A stretch of DNA of 64,000 nucleotides from Bradyrhizobium sp. Ce-3 (GTDB lineage Bacteria; Pseudomonadota; Alphaproteobacteria; Rhizobiales; Xanthobacteraceae). Shown here one piece after another: positions 43,409-51,564 of the stretch. A program made the translations under genes and the position numbers. Numbering within the stretch: position 1 is the first letter of the stretch; each line of letters opens with the position of its first letter. Under the pieces are notes generated by a model. It saw only the letters and a list, made by a program, of their open reading frames with translations, made no database searches and was not told the origin of the DNA. Location of the stretch: positions 124,001 to 188,000 of the forward strand of contig NZ_BQUV01000002.1 of NCBI RefSeq assembly GCF_022835695.1, read 5' to 3'.

Positions 43409-44802
43409 TGGAGTCTGCGACACACACGCGCCCGAAGCTCGTGAGAATCCTGATTGCGCTGCTGGGAGTGGCGTTGCTTTGCCTGCTGTTCAGCGACCTT
43501 GCGCTGGCCGAGGACGCGGCGGCGCCGCCCGCCTGCGGCGGCAAGATCCTCGAGAAGTGCACGCCGAATTCCGGCGACACCGCCTGGATGCTGACCTCGG
43601 TCGCGCTCGTGCTGATGATGACGGTGCCGGGGCTCGGCCTGTTTTATGGCGGCATGGTGCGCAAGAAGAACGTCGGCGACACCGTGATGACCAGCTTCGC
43701 CGTCACCTGCCTGGTCACGATCCTGTTTGCCGTCCTGACCTACAGCCTGGCGTTTCGTGCCGGCACGCCGTTTATCGGCGGCCTGGATCGCCTGTTCCTC
43801 AAGGACATCCTGAGCGATATCGGCAAGGGTGGCATCGGCAATCCCAATCCGCTGGCCGCGACCATCCCTGAGTCGGTCTACATCTGCTTCCAGATGACGT
43901 TCGCCATCATCACGCCGGCACTGATCGCCGGCGCGTTTGCCGAGCGGATGAAATTCTCGGCGATGCTCTGGTTCATCGGGCTGTGGGCGATCTTCGTCTA
44001 TGCGCCGATCGCGCATTGGGTCTGGGGACCCGACGGCATCTTCTCGGCGGGCAACGACGCTGCCTATGTCAAGGTTCTCGATTTCGCCGGCGGCACCGTG
44101 GTGCACATCAATGCCGGCGTTGCGGGCCTGATGTGCGCGATCATGCTCGGCAAGCGCGTCGAGACCGGGCCGGCGCACAACATGGTGCTGACCTTCATCG
44201 GCGCCTCGCTGCTGTGGGTCGGCTGGTTCGGCTTCAACGCCGGCTCCGCCGTCACGGCCGGAATGCAGGCAGGTATGGCGATGCTGGTGACCCAGATCGC
44301 GACCGCCGTAGCGGGCTTCACCTGGATGCTGGTGGAATGGGCGCTGAAGGGCAAGCCGACCGTGGTCGGGATCTGCTCGGGTGCCGTCGCCGGGCTGGTT
44401 GCGATCACGCCGGCCTCCGGCTTCGTCGGCCCGGTCGGCGCCTTCGCCATAGGCATCGCCGCCGGCGTCTGCTGCTACTGGGGATGCACCGGCTTGAAGC
44501 GCATGTTCAGCTACGATGACGCGCTGGACTGCTTTGGCGTCCATGCCCTCGGCGGCATCGTCGGGGCGCTGCTGACGGGGGTGTTCGCGGTCGAGCAGTA
44601 TGGTGGAACGGCAGGCCTTTTGGAGGGAAATGCCGGGCAGTTCCTCAATCAATGCATCGGCGTCGCGACGGTTTTCGTGTATGATGCCGTCGTGAGCCTG
44701 ATCATCCTGTTCGTGATCAATCTCTTCGTCGGGCTTCGCGTGACGCGCGACATCGAGCGCGAAGGGTTGGATCTGGCACTGCACGGCGAGGTCGTGCAGT
44801 AG
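43405..44802 (+). CDS. amtB: Ammonium transporter AmtB
   Basis: Trimeric inner-membrane ammonium channel, 465 residues. After a signal-like N-terminal segment (LVRILIALLGVALLCLLFSDLALAE) come eleven membrane segments. NSGDTAWMLTSVALVLMMTVPGLGLFYGGMVRKKN, the first pore His in FAGGTVVHINAGVAGL and the second in LDCFGVHALGGIVGALLTG are diagnostic. Two ATGs in tandem (43405, 43408) follow GGGAGGACG; either may be used. Unlike the usual pattern, no intact glnK lies immediately before or after. A 42-residue membrane ORF follows 72 bp downstream. Confidence 0.96.
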   Translation: MMESATHTRPKLVRILIALLGVALLCLLFSDLALAEDAAAPPACGGKILEKCTPNSGDTAWMLTSVALVLMMTVPGLGLFYGGMVRKKNVGDTVMTSFAVTCLVTILFAVLTYSLAFRAGTPFIGGLDRLFLKDILSDIGKGGIGNPNPLAATIPESVYICFQMTFAIITPALIAGAFAERMKFSAMLWFIGLWAIFVYAPIAHWVWGPDGIFSAGNDAAYVKVLDFAGGTVVHINAGVAGLMCAIMLGKRVETGPAHNMVLTFIGASLLWVGWFGFNAGSAVTAGMQAGMAMLVTQIATAVAGFTWMLVEWALKGKPTVVGICSGAVAGLVAITPASGFVGPVGAFAIGIAAGVCCYWGCTGLKRMFSYDDALDCFGVHALGGIVGALLTGVFAVEQYGGTAGLLEGNAGQFLNQCIGVATVFVYDAVVSLIILFVINLFVGLRVTRDIEREGLDLALHGEVVQ

Positions 44803-44874
44803 ACTTGGCGGCATTCCGCGCAAGCCGGCGATGTCAGCCGGCCGGCGCGGGACAAAGCTGTTCGAGGTGATCCG

Positions 44875-45003
44875 ATGAACTGGTTCTATTGGAACACAGC
44901 ATGGTCGCTGTTCTTCAGCCTCGTTTGGTTCATGACCATCACACACAATCCGGATGCGCAGATCGCAGATGCGCATCTGCGCGATGAGGCGTTCAAGGGT
45001 TAG
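44875..45003 (+). CDS. 42-residue aromatic-rich small membrane protein
   Basis: A short gene starting ATG 44875 with GAGGTGATCCG as ribosome site. The product MNWFYWNTAWSLFFSLVWFMT... is an aromatic-rich hydrophobic segment followed by a charged tail (DAQIADAHLRDEAFKG). It lies 72 bp after amtB on the same strand, and its stop overlaps that of the converging gene. It could be a single-pass accessory peptide of AmtB or unrelated. No homologue recognised. Confidence 0.55.
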   Translation: MNWFYWNTAWSLFFSLVWFMTITHNPDAQIADAHLRDEAFKG

Positions 45004-45530
45004 CTCCGGTAGTAGCGCCACATCCTGAGGAACGTCCGGTGGATCTCATCGGGCGCCCGGTCGAACGGCTCGAGACTGACGCGCACCACGCCACGATGGT
45101 CCATGCGCCACGGCAGGCGCATCAACAGCCGATAGGCCGGCCGCTTGCGCCAATCGGCCACCAGGGCGCTGCCGAGCGGTCCGTCGAGCGCGATCTGCAA
45201 CTCGTGGACCGTCATCGCGCGCTCGGCGATCTCGACGAGGTCGATGCGCGCGATGGCGCGCCAGCGGATCAGCCCGAAGGCCTGGATGAAGATGCCGTAC
45301 TGGTTGGCCCCGATGGTCGGACGACCGGCCTCCAGCAGCGGGATGTTGTAGTAGGTGAAGGCGGCGGCGGCTGCCGCCGGCGCCAGCCAATAGATCGCGC
45401 CCGTGATCCAGCTCGCGGTCAGGAAGATCGCGGCGAGGGCAGCCGTGACATAGACCGGAAAGTAGGTGTCCTCGCGCCCGTAGGCGACCGAGTAGCCGCC
45501 GACGTTTCCTTCGTCCAGGCTTGCGATCAT
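45000..45530 (-). CDS. Hypothetical membrane protein
   Basis: A 176-residue protein with two adjacent hydrophobic segments near the N-terminus (YFPVYVTAALAAIFLTASWITGAIYWLAPAAAAAAFTYYN), followed by a roughly 110-residue soluble part (GANQYGIFIQAFGLIRWRAIARIDLVEIAERAMTVHELQIALD), which resembles a PH-like membrane-associated domain in layout. Function not recognised. Start at ATG 45530 (MIASLDEGNVGG). Converges with the small membrane ORF after amtB. Confidence 0.75.
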   Translation of the reverse strand: MIASLDEGNVGGYSVAYGREDTYFPVYVTAALAAIFLTASWITGAIYWLAPAAAAAAFTYYNIPLLEAGRPTIGANQYGIFIQAFGLIRWRAIARIDLVEIAERAMTVHELQIALDGPLGSALVADWRKRPAYRLLMRLPWRMDHRGVVRVSLEPFDRAPDEIHRTFLRMWRYYRS

Positions 45531-45593
45531 GTGAGCCCCGCGCCCGGGACTTGTCCGGGACACATGAGGGACGACGAGAGGCCACAAAGCAAA

Positions 45594-45616
45594 AACGGGG
45601 CCGCGAGGGCCCCGTT
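45594..45616 (-). terminator. Intrinsic terminator of rpmG
   Basis: AACGGGGCC and GGCCCCGTT form a perfect 9-bp stem around GCGAG. On the minus strand it is followed by TTT, and it lies 39 bp past the rpmG stop. Confidence 0.85.
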
Positions 45617-45654
45617 CGAAACGTCAGAAAGCAGGCGACCTTACTTGATCTTGC

Positions 45655-45822
45655 TTACTTGATCTTGGCTTCCTTGAACTCGACGTGCTTGCGCGCGACC
45701 GGGTCGTACTTCTTCTTGACCAGCTTGTCGGTCATGGTGCGCGAATTCTTCTTGGCGACGTAATAGAAGCCGGTATCGGCCGTCGACACGAGCTTGACCT
45801 TGATGGTGACCGCCTTGGCCAT
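45655..45822 (-). CDS. rpmG: 50S ribosomal protein L33
   Basis: A 55-residue ribosomal protein: [40 protein letters not shown] and [10 protein letters not shown], matching bacterial L33. It lacks the zinc-binding CxxC pairs, so it is the zinc-independent (C-minus) form typical of Gram-negatives. The gene is monocistronic with its own terminator. It is too short to stand out in ORF scans and is overlapped by spurious frames. Confidence 0.96.
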   Translation of the reverse strand: MAKAVTIKVKLVSTADTGFYYVAKKNSRTMTDKLVKKKYDPVARKHVEFKEAKIK

Positions 45823-45950
45823 GTGCAAAACCTCGAAAATGCAGGGAATTCAGGAGCCGGCCAAATCGGCCCGCGTTTGGCCGGGAAACTAGCCACAAAC
45901 CACCCAAAGTCAAGGATTTCTGAGCCAAAACAGCCCCGATTCCGGGGCGA

Positions 45951-47276
45951 TTAACCCTCGAAGAACTGATTTTTCGGCCGCGGCAGGCCCAAATTCTCGC
46001 GCAGCGTCCGTCCTTCGTACTCGGTGCGGTAAATCCCGCGCTTTTGCAGTTCCGGAACCACCTTGTCGACGAACTCGAACAGGCCCTGGGGCAAATAGGG
46101 GAACATGATGTTGAAGCCGTCGCTGCCGCGGCCCTCCAGCCATTCCTGCATCTGGTCGGCGATGGTCTGCGGCGTGCCGACGAAGGCGAGCCCGCCATAG
46201 CCGCCGACCCGTTGCGCAAGCTGGCGCACGGTGAGCTTGTCGCGCGCGGCGACGTCGACCAGGCGCTGCCGCCCGCTCTTGCTGGCATTGGTCTCCGGGA
46301 TCGGCGGCAATTGTCCGTCGGGATCGAAGGTGGACGCGTCGGTGCCGAGGATCACCGAAAGCGAGGCGATCGCGCTGTCGTAATGCACGCGGCTGTCGAG
46401 CAGCGCGCGCTTCTCCTTGGCTTCCTCGACGCTGTCGCCGACCACGACGAAGGCGCCGGGCAGGATCTTCAGGTGCTCGGGATTGCGGCCGATCGTCTCC
46501 ATGCGGCCCTTGATGTCGGCATAGAGCTTCTGTCCGTCGGCAAGGCTGCCGCCGCCGGTGAACACGGCTTCCGCCGTCTCGGCCGCGAGCTGCCTGCCGT
46601 CGTCGGAGGCGCCGGCCTGCACGATCACGGGCCAGCCCTGCACCGGGCGGGCGATGTTCAGCGGGCCACGCACCGAGAGATATTGGCCCTTGTGGTTGAG
46701 CACGTGCATCTTGTCGGGATCGACGAACAGCCCGGACTCGACGTCGCGCACGAAGGCATCGTCGGCAAAGGAATCCCACAAGCCGGTGACGACATCGTAG
46801 AACTCGCGGGCGCGCTTGTAGCGCTCGGCGTGCTCCATGTGATCGTCGAGTCCGAAATTCAGTGCGGCGTCCGGATTTGATGTGGTGACGATATTCCAGC
46901 CGGCGCGGCCGCCGGAGATGTGGTCGAGCGAGGCGAAGCGCCGGGCGACGTGATAGGGCTCGTCGAAGGTGGTCGAACCGGTCGCGATCAGGCCGATATT
47001 CTCGGTGACGGCCGCAAGCGCCGACAGCAGCGTGAACGGCTCGAACGAGGTCACGGTGTGGCTGCGCTTCAGCGCGTTGATCGGCATGTTCAGCACGGCC
47101 AGATGGTCGGCCATGAAGAAGGCGTCGAACTTGCCGGCCTCGAGCTTGCGGATCAGCGTCTTGATGTGGTCGAAGTTGAAATTGGCGTCGGGCCACGCCC
47201 CGGGATAGCGCCAGGCGCCGGTGTGGATGCTGATCGGCCGCATGAACGCGCCGAGCTTGAGTTGACGCTTCGCCAT
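45951..47276 (-). CDS. LLM-class flavin-dependent monooxygenase (NtaA/SnaA/DszA family)
   Basis: FMN-dependent luciferase-like monooxygenase of 441 residues, probably working with a separate flavin reductase. Signatures: LKLGAFMRPISIHTGAWRYPGA, DAFFMADHLAVL, ASLDHISGGRAGWNIVTTSNPDAALNFG and GWPVIVQAGASDDGRQLAAETAEAVFTGG, as in NtaA, SoxA/DszA and DmoA-type enzymes. No reductase or transporter is adjacent. Substrates range over aminopolycarboxylates, organosulfur compounds and dimethyl sulfide in this family; the choice cannot be made here. Confidence 0.92.
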   Translation of the reverse strand: MAKRQLKLGAFMRPISIHTGAWRYPGAWPDANFNFDHIKTLIRKLEAGKFDAFFMADHLAVLNMPINALKRSHTVTSFEPFTLLSALAAVTENIGLIATGSTTFDEPYHVARRFASLDHISGGRAGWNIVTTSNPDAALNFGLDDHMEHAERYKRAREFYDVVTGLWDSFADDAFVRDVESGLFVDPDKMHVLNHKGQYLSVRGPLNIARPVQGWPVIVQAGASDDGRQLAAETAEAVFTGGGSLADGQKLYADIKGRMETIGRNPEHLKILPGAFVVVGDSVEEAKEKRALLDSRVHYDSAIASLSVILGTDASTFDPDGQLPPIPETNASKSGRQRLVDVAARDKLTVRQLAQRVGGYGGLAFVGTPQTIADQMQEWLEGRGSDGFNIMFPYLPQGLFEFVDKVVPELQKRGIYRTEYEGRTLRENLGLPRPKNQFFEG

Positions 47277-47422
47277 TGCCCCGTTCCGTTCTTGATGTCG
47301 TTAGCGGAACAGATAGGGAGGCCGGACGGCAACGCCATGAGGGGACTTAAGAAGAATCTTGCAATCTGGGCGACGGTCAGAGGATATTTTCAACCCGGCG
47401 CCTTTGTCATCGGGAGGGGGAC

Positions 47423-47938
47423 ATGGTTTATCCGGCAAGGCTGTTGCGGATCGCGGGCTTCCTGGTCGCAATGGTGCTCTGTCTCGGCAGCCCGGCGCGG
47501 GCGCAAATCGTCGCGATCGGTGCCAGCAACGTCGCGGGAAAGGGCGTCAGCAGTTCGGACGCTTGGCCGGCCCAGCTCGAGGGGATGCTCGCGGCGAAGG
47601 GCCGGAGCGTTCATGTGACCAATGCGGGAATCTCCGGCGATACCAATGCGGGCATGCTGGCACGGCTCGATTCCGCGGTTCCTGAAGGGACCAGGATCGT
47701 GCTGCTCGACCGCCGCGGCGGCGGCTGGAATGCGCGGCGACGCGGGCAAGGAGATCAGAATGCCGAACTGGCTGCGATCGAGGCGCGGCTGCGCAGCCGG
47801 CACATCCGCGTGATCCCGATGTGGTGGAATGAGGTCCTGCGCAACCATCTGCAGCCGGACCAGATTCACTTCACGGCGGAGGGACACAGGGTGGTCGCAG
47901 CGCACATGCTGCCCGCGGTGATGAGCGCGGTGCGCTGA
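47423..47938 (+). CDS. SGNH/GDSL-type hydrolase with GAS in block I
   Basis: Secreted SGNH-fold esterase of 171 residues with signal peptide (LLRIAGFLVAMVLCLGSPARA). Block I reads IVAIGASNVAGKGV: the nucleophile Ser is kept but the usual Asp of GDS is Ala. Block V is DQIHFTAEGH with the Asp-x-x-His pair. The middle Asn block is not obvious (a short LLDRRGGGWNARRR segment lies there). TesA-like arylesterases are the nearest type, but with these deviations activity is uncertain. Confidence 0.8.
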   Translation: MVYPARLLRIAGFLVAMVLCLGSPARAQIVAIGASNVAGKGVSSSDAWPAQLEGMLAAKGRSVHVTNAGISGDTNAGMLARLDSAVPEGTRIVLLDRRGGGWNARRRGQGDQNAELAAIEARLRSRHIRVIPMWWNEVLRNHLQPDQIHFTAEGHRVVAAHMLPAVMSAVR

Positions 47939-47962
47939 CCATGTGTCCCGCTGTTGCGAGGG

Positions 47963-48727
47963 TTACGCCCCCAGCACGTCCTTCTGCATCTTGCCGCCGT
48001 AGAAATGGAAGAACGGCACCGGCGCGTCGTGACGGAGCGGGCCGGTGGCGAGACGGCGGTCGAGCTCGGCGAGCACGTTCTTGGTCATGGCATGCGCGTC
48101 CGCCAGCGGCTCGGAGCCGATCTCGACCCAGACCAGTTCGACCAGTTCGGCATCGGCATGCACCACGCCTTCGACCCGATGCGCGATGGTCGAGGCGTCG
48201 GCGGTGAAGAAGCGCGTGTCGAAGCGGCGGACGCGGCCGGGCGGGGTGATCGCGCGCGCGATCAGGAACAGGCCGGACGGATCGGGCAACAGTCCAGCGT
48301 CGGCGAACGGCGCCCAGGGACCTTCAAGCTTGGGGCCATCGAGCTTCTGCGACTTCTCGACCTTGCGGCCGAGGCAGAGCCCGGTCTCTTCGCAGGCTTC
48401 GCGGATCGCGGCATTGGCGAGCGCACGCGCGCGGCCGGGCGTGATCTTCGGGCTGCCTTTGAGAAGATTGGCTTCGAGCTCGGGCGTGATCGGCGCCGCG
48501 ACCGGCACGCGGTTGTCGGCCTTGTCGACGCGGCCGCCGGGGAAGACGAACTTGCCCGGCATGAACACCACCTTGTCGTGGCGCTTGCCGACCAGCACCT
48601 TCGGTTTGGCGCCGGAGCGATCGATCAGGATCAGCGTCGCCGCATCCTTCGGCCGGAAATACGCGTGATGATCGGCTTCCTTTTCGCCCTGGTGGACGAC
48701 GGCGGCAGGGGCGGCAGCGTCAGTCAT
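47963..48727 (-). CDS. NUDIX hydrolase
   Basis: A 254-residue NUDIX protein. The box is AAIREACEETGLCLG (R-E-x2-E-E-x-G core), preceded by VVFMPGKFVFPGGRVDKAD. Length and the HHAYFRPKDAATLILIDR start resemble the CoA-pyrophosphatase-like or NUDT8/19-like subgroup; the substrate is not certain. It ends the minus-strand chain topA-rnr-DUF983-Nudix. Confidence 0.88.
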   Translation of the reverse strand: MTDAAAPAAVVHQGEKEADHHAYFRPKDAATLILIDRSGAKPKVLVGKRHDKVVFMPGKFVFPGGRVDKADNRVPVAAPITPELEANLLKGSPKITPGRARALANAAIREACEETGLCLGRKVEKSQKLDGPKLEGPWAPFADAGLLPDPSGLFLIARAITPPGRVRRFDTRFFTADASTIAHRVEGVVHADAELVELVWVEIGSEPLADAHAMTKNVLAELDRRLATGPLRHDAPVPFFHFYGGKMQKDVLGA

Positions 48728-48763
48728 TTCATCCCTTTCATTTCTTCTTGGCGTCCGGTTTAG

Positions 48764-49201
48764 CTAGACCGGCGGGATGTCGCTAGGGGGATTCTCGTCG
48801 AAGCCATGCATGCGCAGGGCCCATTGCAAGCCGATCACGGCTCCCTTCACCGGCTGCAACAATGCCAGCGACGCGAACAGCGTGAACGGCAGATAGATCG
48901 CGAGTTGCAGCCACACCGGCGGCGAATAGTCGGTCTCGATCCACAGCGCGGTCGGTACCACGATATGGCCGACAATGACGATGACGAGATAGGCGGGCAG
49001 ATCGTCGGCGCGATGCGGCGTGAAATCCAGATCGCAGACCGGGCAGTGGCCGTCGCATTTGAGAAACTTGCGGAACAGTCGGCCTTTTCCGCAGCGCGGA
49101 CAACGGCCAAGGAACCCGCGCTTCATCGCGGTCCACACGTCGCGCTTCTCGGGCTCGGCCGCGTCGCGAGTCCAAACCACCGTCGGCGGTGTCACGTCCA
49201 T
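48764..49201 (-). CDS. DUF983 membrane protein with zinc-ribbon-like motifs
   Basis: A 145-residue protein of the DUF983 family: FLGRCPRCGKGRLFRKFLKCDGHCPVCDLDF gives two Cys pairs likely to bind zinc, followed by two hydrophobic segments (YLVIVIVGHIVVPTALWI and LQLAIYLPFTLFASLALL). Its start overlaps the end of rnr by 10 bp, so it is translated from the same transcript. Family function unknown, though it sits next to rnr in many alphaproteobacteria. Confidence 0.92.
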   Translation of the reverse strand: MDVTPPTVVWTRDAAEPEKRDVWTAMKRGFLGRCPRCGKGRLFRKFLKCDGHCPVCDLDFTPHRADDLPAYLVIVIVGHIVVPTALWIETDYSPPVWLQLAIYLPFTLFASLALLQPVKGAVIGLQWALRMHGFDENPPSDIPPV

Positions 49202-51564
49202 GACTTGCCTCGCTTCGATTTGCCGGCCTTCGGCTTAGCCGGCTTGCGGTCCTTCTTGTTGCGCGCTTTCCGTTCCTTGTGCGCCTTCTTGCCGGATCCC
49301 TTGTTTGGGCCCTTGCCGTGCCCCTTGCCAAATCCCGCGGCGCGGCGCTCGGCGCCGATGCCTTCGCGTTTTCTGCCGCGCGGAATGGCCTGACCTTCGG
49401 ATAATAGCTCAAAGCGCAGTGCGCCCGCCACCGGCGCGGCCTCGACCAGCCGCACGTCGACGACGTCGCCGAGCCGATACATGGCGCCGCTGCGCGTGCC
49501 GATCAGCGCGTGGCGGGTCTCGTCATAGTTGAAATATTCGCTGCCGATGGTGCGGATCGGGATCAGGCCGTCGGCCCCGGTGTCGTCGAGCTTCACGAAC
49601 AGGCCGGCGCGCGTCACGCCGGAAATGCGGCCCTGGAACGAGGCGCCGACCTTATCGGCGAGGAAATGCGCGATCAGCCGATCGGTGGTCTCGCGCTCCG
49701 CCTTCATCGCGCGGCGCTCAGTGACTGAAATCTGCGCGGCGACCTCGGCCAGCGTCTCCACGCTCTCGTCGGTCGGCAGGGCGCCTTCGCCGAGGCCGAG
49801 CGCGCGGATCAGCGCGCGATGCACGATCAGATCGGCGTAGCGGCGGATCGGCGAAGTGAAGTGCGCGTAGCGGCGCAGGTTCAAGCCGAAATGGCCGTAG
49901 TTCTCGGCGGAGTATTCGGCCTGCGCCTGCGACCGCAGCACCACCTCATTGACCAGCGGCTCGTAATCCTCGCCGGCCACCTGCGCCAGCACGCGATTGA
50001 ATTGCGCGGGACGCAGCGCGCCCTGCTTGGTGAAGGGCAAATCGAGCGTCTTGAGGAATTCCTGGAGGTTGTGCACCTTCTCCTGGCTCGGCTCGTCATG
50101 CACGCGATAGATCAGCGGCAGCGCCTTCTTCTCCAGCATCTCGGCGGCTGCGACGTTGGCGAGGATCATGAACTCCTCGATCAGCCGGTGCGCATCGAGC
50201 CGCTGCGGCACGATCACGCGGTCGACGGTGCCGTCGCCCTTGAGCAGGATCTTGCGCTCGGGCAGATCGAGATCGAGCGGGTCGCGCTCGTTGCGTGCGA
50301 GCTTGACCAGCTCATAGGCCGCCCACAGCGGCTTCAGGATCGGGTCGAGGATAGGGCCCGTGGTGTCGTCGGGCCTGCCGTCGATCGCCGCCTGCGCCTG
50401 CGCGTAGGCGAGTTTCGCGGCCGAGCGCATCAGCACGCGATGGAAGGTATGCGAGCGCTTGCGGCCGTCGGCGCCGATCACCATCCGCACCGCGAGCGCG
50501 CCGCGCGGCTCGCCCGGGACCAGCGAGCAGAGATTGTTGGAGATCCGCTCGGGCAGCATCGGCACCACGCGATCGGGGAAGTACACCGAGTTGCCGCGCT
50601 GGAGCGCGTCGCGATCGAGCGCCGAGCCGGGCCGCACATAGTAGGCGACGTCGGCGATCGCGACATGGACGACGAAGCCGCCTCTGTTGTTCGGATCGGG
50701 GTCGACCTCGGCATGCACGGCGTCGTCGTGATCCTTGGCATCGGGCGGATCGATGGTAACCAGCGGCACGTCGCGCCAGTCCTCGCGGCCCTGCAAGGTC
50801 GCGGGTTTTGCCTCTTCGGATTCGCGCACCGCGGCGGACGAGAACACCTGCGGGATATCGTGGGTGTTGATCGCGATCAGGCTGATCGCCTTCTCGCTGG
50901 CGATCGAGCCGAGCCGCTCCTTGACGCGAGCGGACGCGAGGCCGAAGCCGCGGGTGCGGATCAGGTCGACGCTGATCAGGTCGCCGTCCTCGGCGCCGCC
51001 GGTATCGGGCTTGGCGATGTTGAGCTCGCGGCCGGCCTGCTTCTTGTCGACCGGGATCAGGCGCCCGCCGCCATCGGGGTTGCGGCGGAAGATGCCGAGG
51101 ATGCGGGTACGGCCGTGGTCGATCACCTTGATGACGCGGCCGCGATAGGGCGTGCCGTCCTGCTCGTCGGTGACCTCGACCCGCAGCAGCGCGCGGTCGC
51201 CGACGCCGGCGGTGGTGCCGGGCTTCGGCCGTCGCGGCATCTCGATGCGGATTTTCGGGGCGGTGCCGTCTTCCGAGTCCCACTCGGCGGGGGTGGCGAT
51301 CAACTCGCCGTCGCTGTCACGGCCGGTGATGTCGGCGAGCACGGTCGGCGGCAGTGCCGCCGGCTCCTGAATCTTGCGGCCGCGTTTTGCAATTGTGCCG
51401 TCGTCGGCGAGCTCGCGCAGGATCCGCTTCAGCTCGATACGGTCGGCGTTCTTCAGGCCGAACTCGCGCGCGATCTCGCGGGTGCCGACCTTGCCTGGAT
51501 TGGCGCGGATGAAGGCGACGATGGCGTCCCGGCCCGGAAAGCCATGGTCGGGTTTTCGTTTCAC
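49192..51564 (-). CDS. rnr: Ribonuclease R
   Basis: Processive 3'-5' exoribonuclease of 790 residues able to degrade structured RNA. Layout: N-terminal winged-helix region (IVAFIRANPGKVGTREIAREFGL), OB-fold cold-shock domains, RNB catalytic core with TIDPPDAKDHDDAVHAEVD (metal-binding Asp cluster), S1 domain (VGASFQGRISGVTRAGLFVKLDDTGADGLIP) and a basic Lys/Arg/Gly-rich tail. Start is GTG at 51564, directly after the topA stop, with GAGGATAA as ribosome site. Coupled to topA. Confidence 0.96.
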   Translation of the reverse strand: MKRKPDHGFPGRDAIVAFIRANPGKVGTREIAREFGLKNADRIELKRILRELADDGTIAKRGRKIQEPAALPPTVLADITGRDSDGELIATPAEWDSEDGTAPKIRIEMPRRPKPGTTAGVGDRALLRVEVTDEQDGTPYRGRVIKVIDHGRTRILGIFRRNPDGGGRLIPVDKKQAGRELNIAKPDTGGAEDGDLISVDLIRTRGFGLASARVKERLGSIASEKAISLIAINTHDIPQVFSSAAVRESEEAKPATLQGREDWRDVPLVTIDPPDAKDHDDAVHAEVDPDPNNRGGFVVHVAIADVAYYVRPGSALDRDALQRGNSVYFPDRVVPMLPERISNNLCSLVPGEPRGALAVRMVIGADGRKRSHTFHRVLMRSAAKLAYAQAQAAIDGRPDDTTGPILDPILKPLWAAYELVKLARNERDPLDLDLPERKILLKGDGTVDRVIVPQRLDAHRLIEEFMILANVAAAEMLEKKALPLIYRVHDEPSQEKVHNLQEFLKTLDLPFTKQGALRPAQFNRVLAQVAGEDYEPLVNEVVLRSQAQAEYSAENYGHFGLNLRRYAHFTSPIRRYADLIVHRALIRALGLGEGALPTDESVETLAEVAAQISVTERRAMKAERETTDRLIAHFLADKVGASFQGRISGVTRAGLFVKLDDTGADGLIPIRTIGSEYFNYDETRHALIGTRSGAMYRLGDVVDVRLVEAAPVAGALRFELLSEGQAIPRGRKREGIGAERRAAGFGKGHGKGPNKGSGKKAHKERKARNKKDRKPAKPKAGKSKRGKSWT

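Noticed and set aside
43096-45021. 641-codon minus-strand frame over amtB
   Set aside because: Antisense shadow of a clear membrane channel gene.
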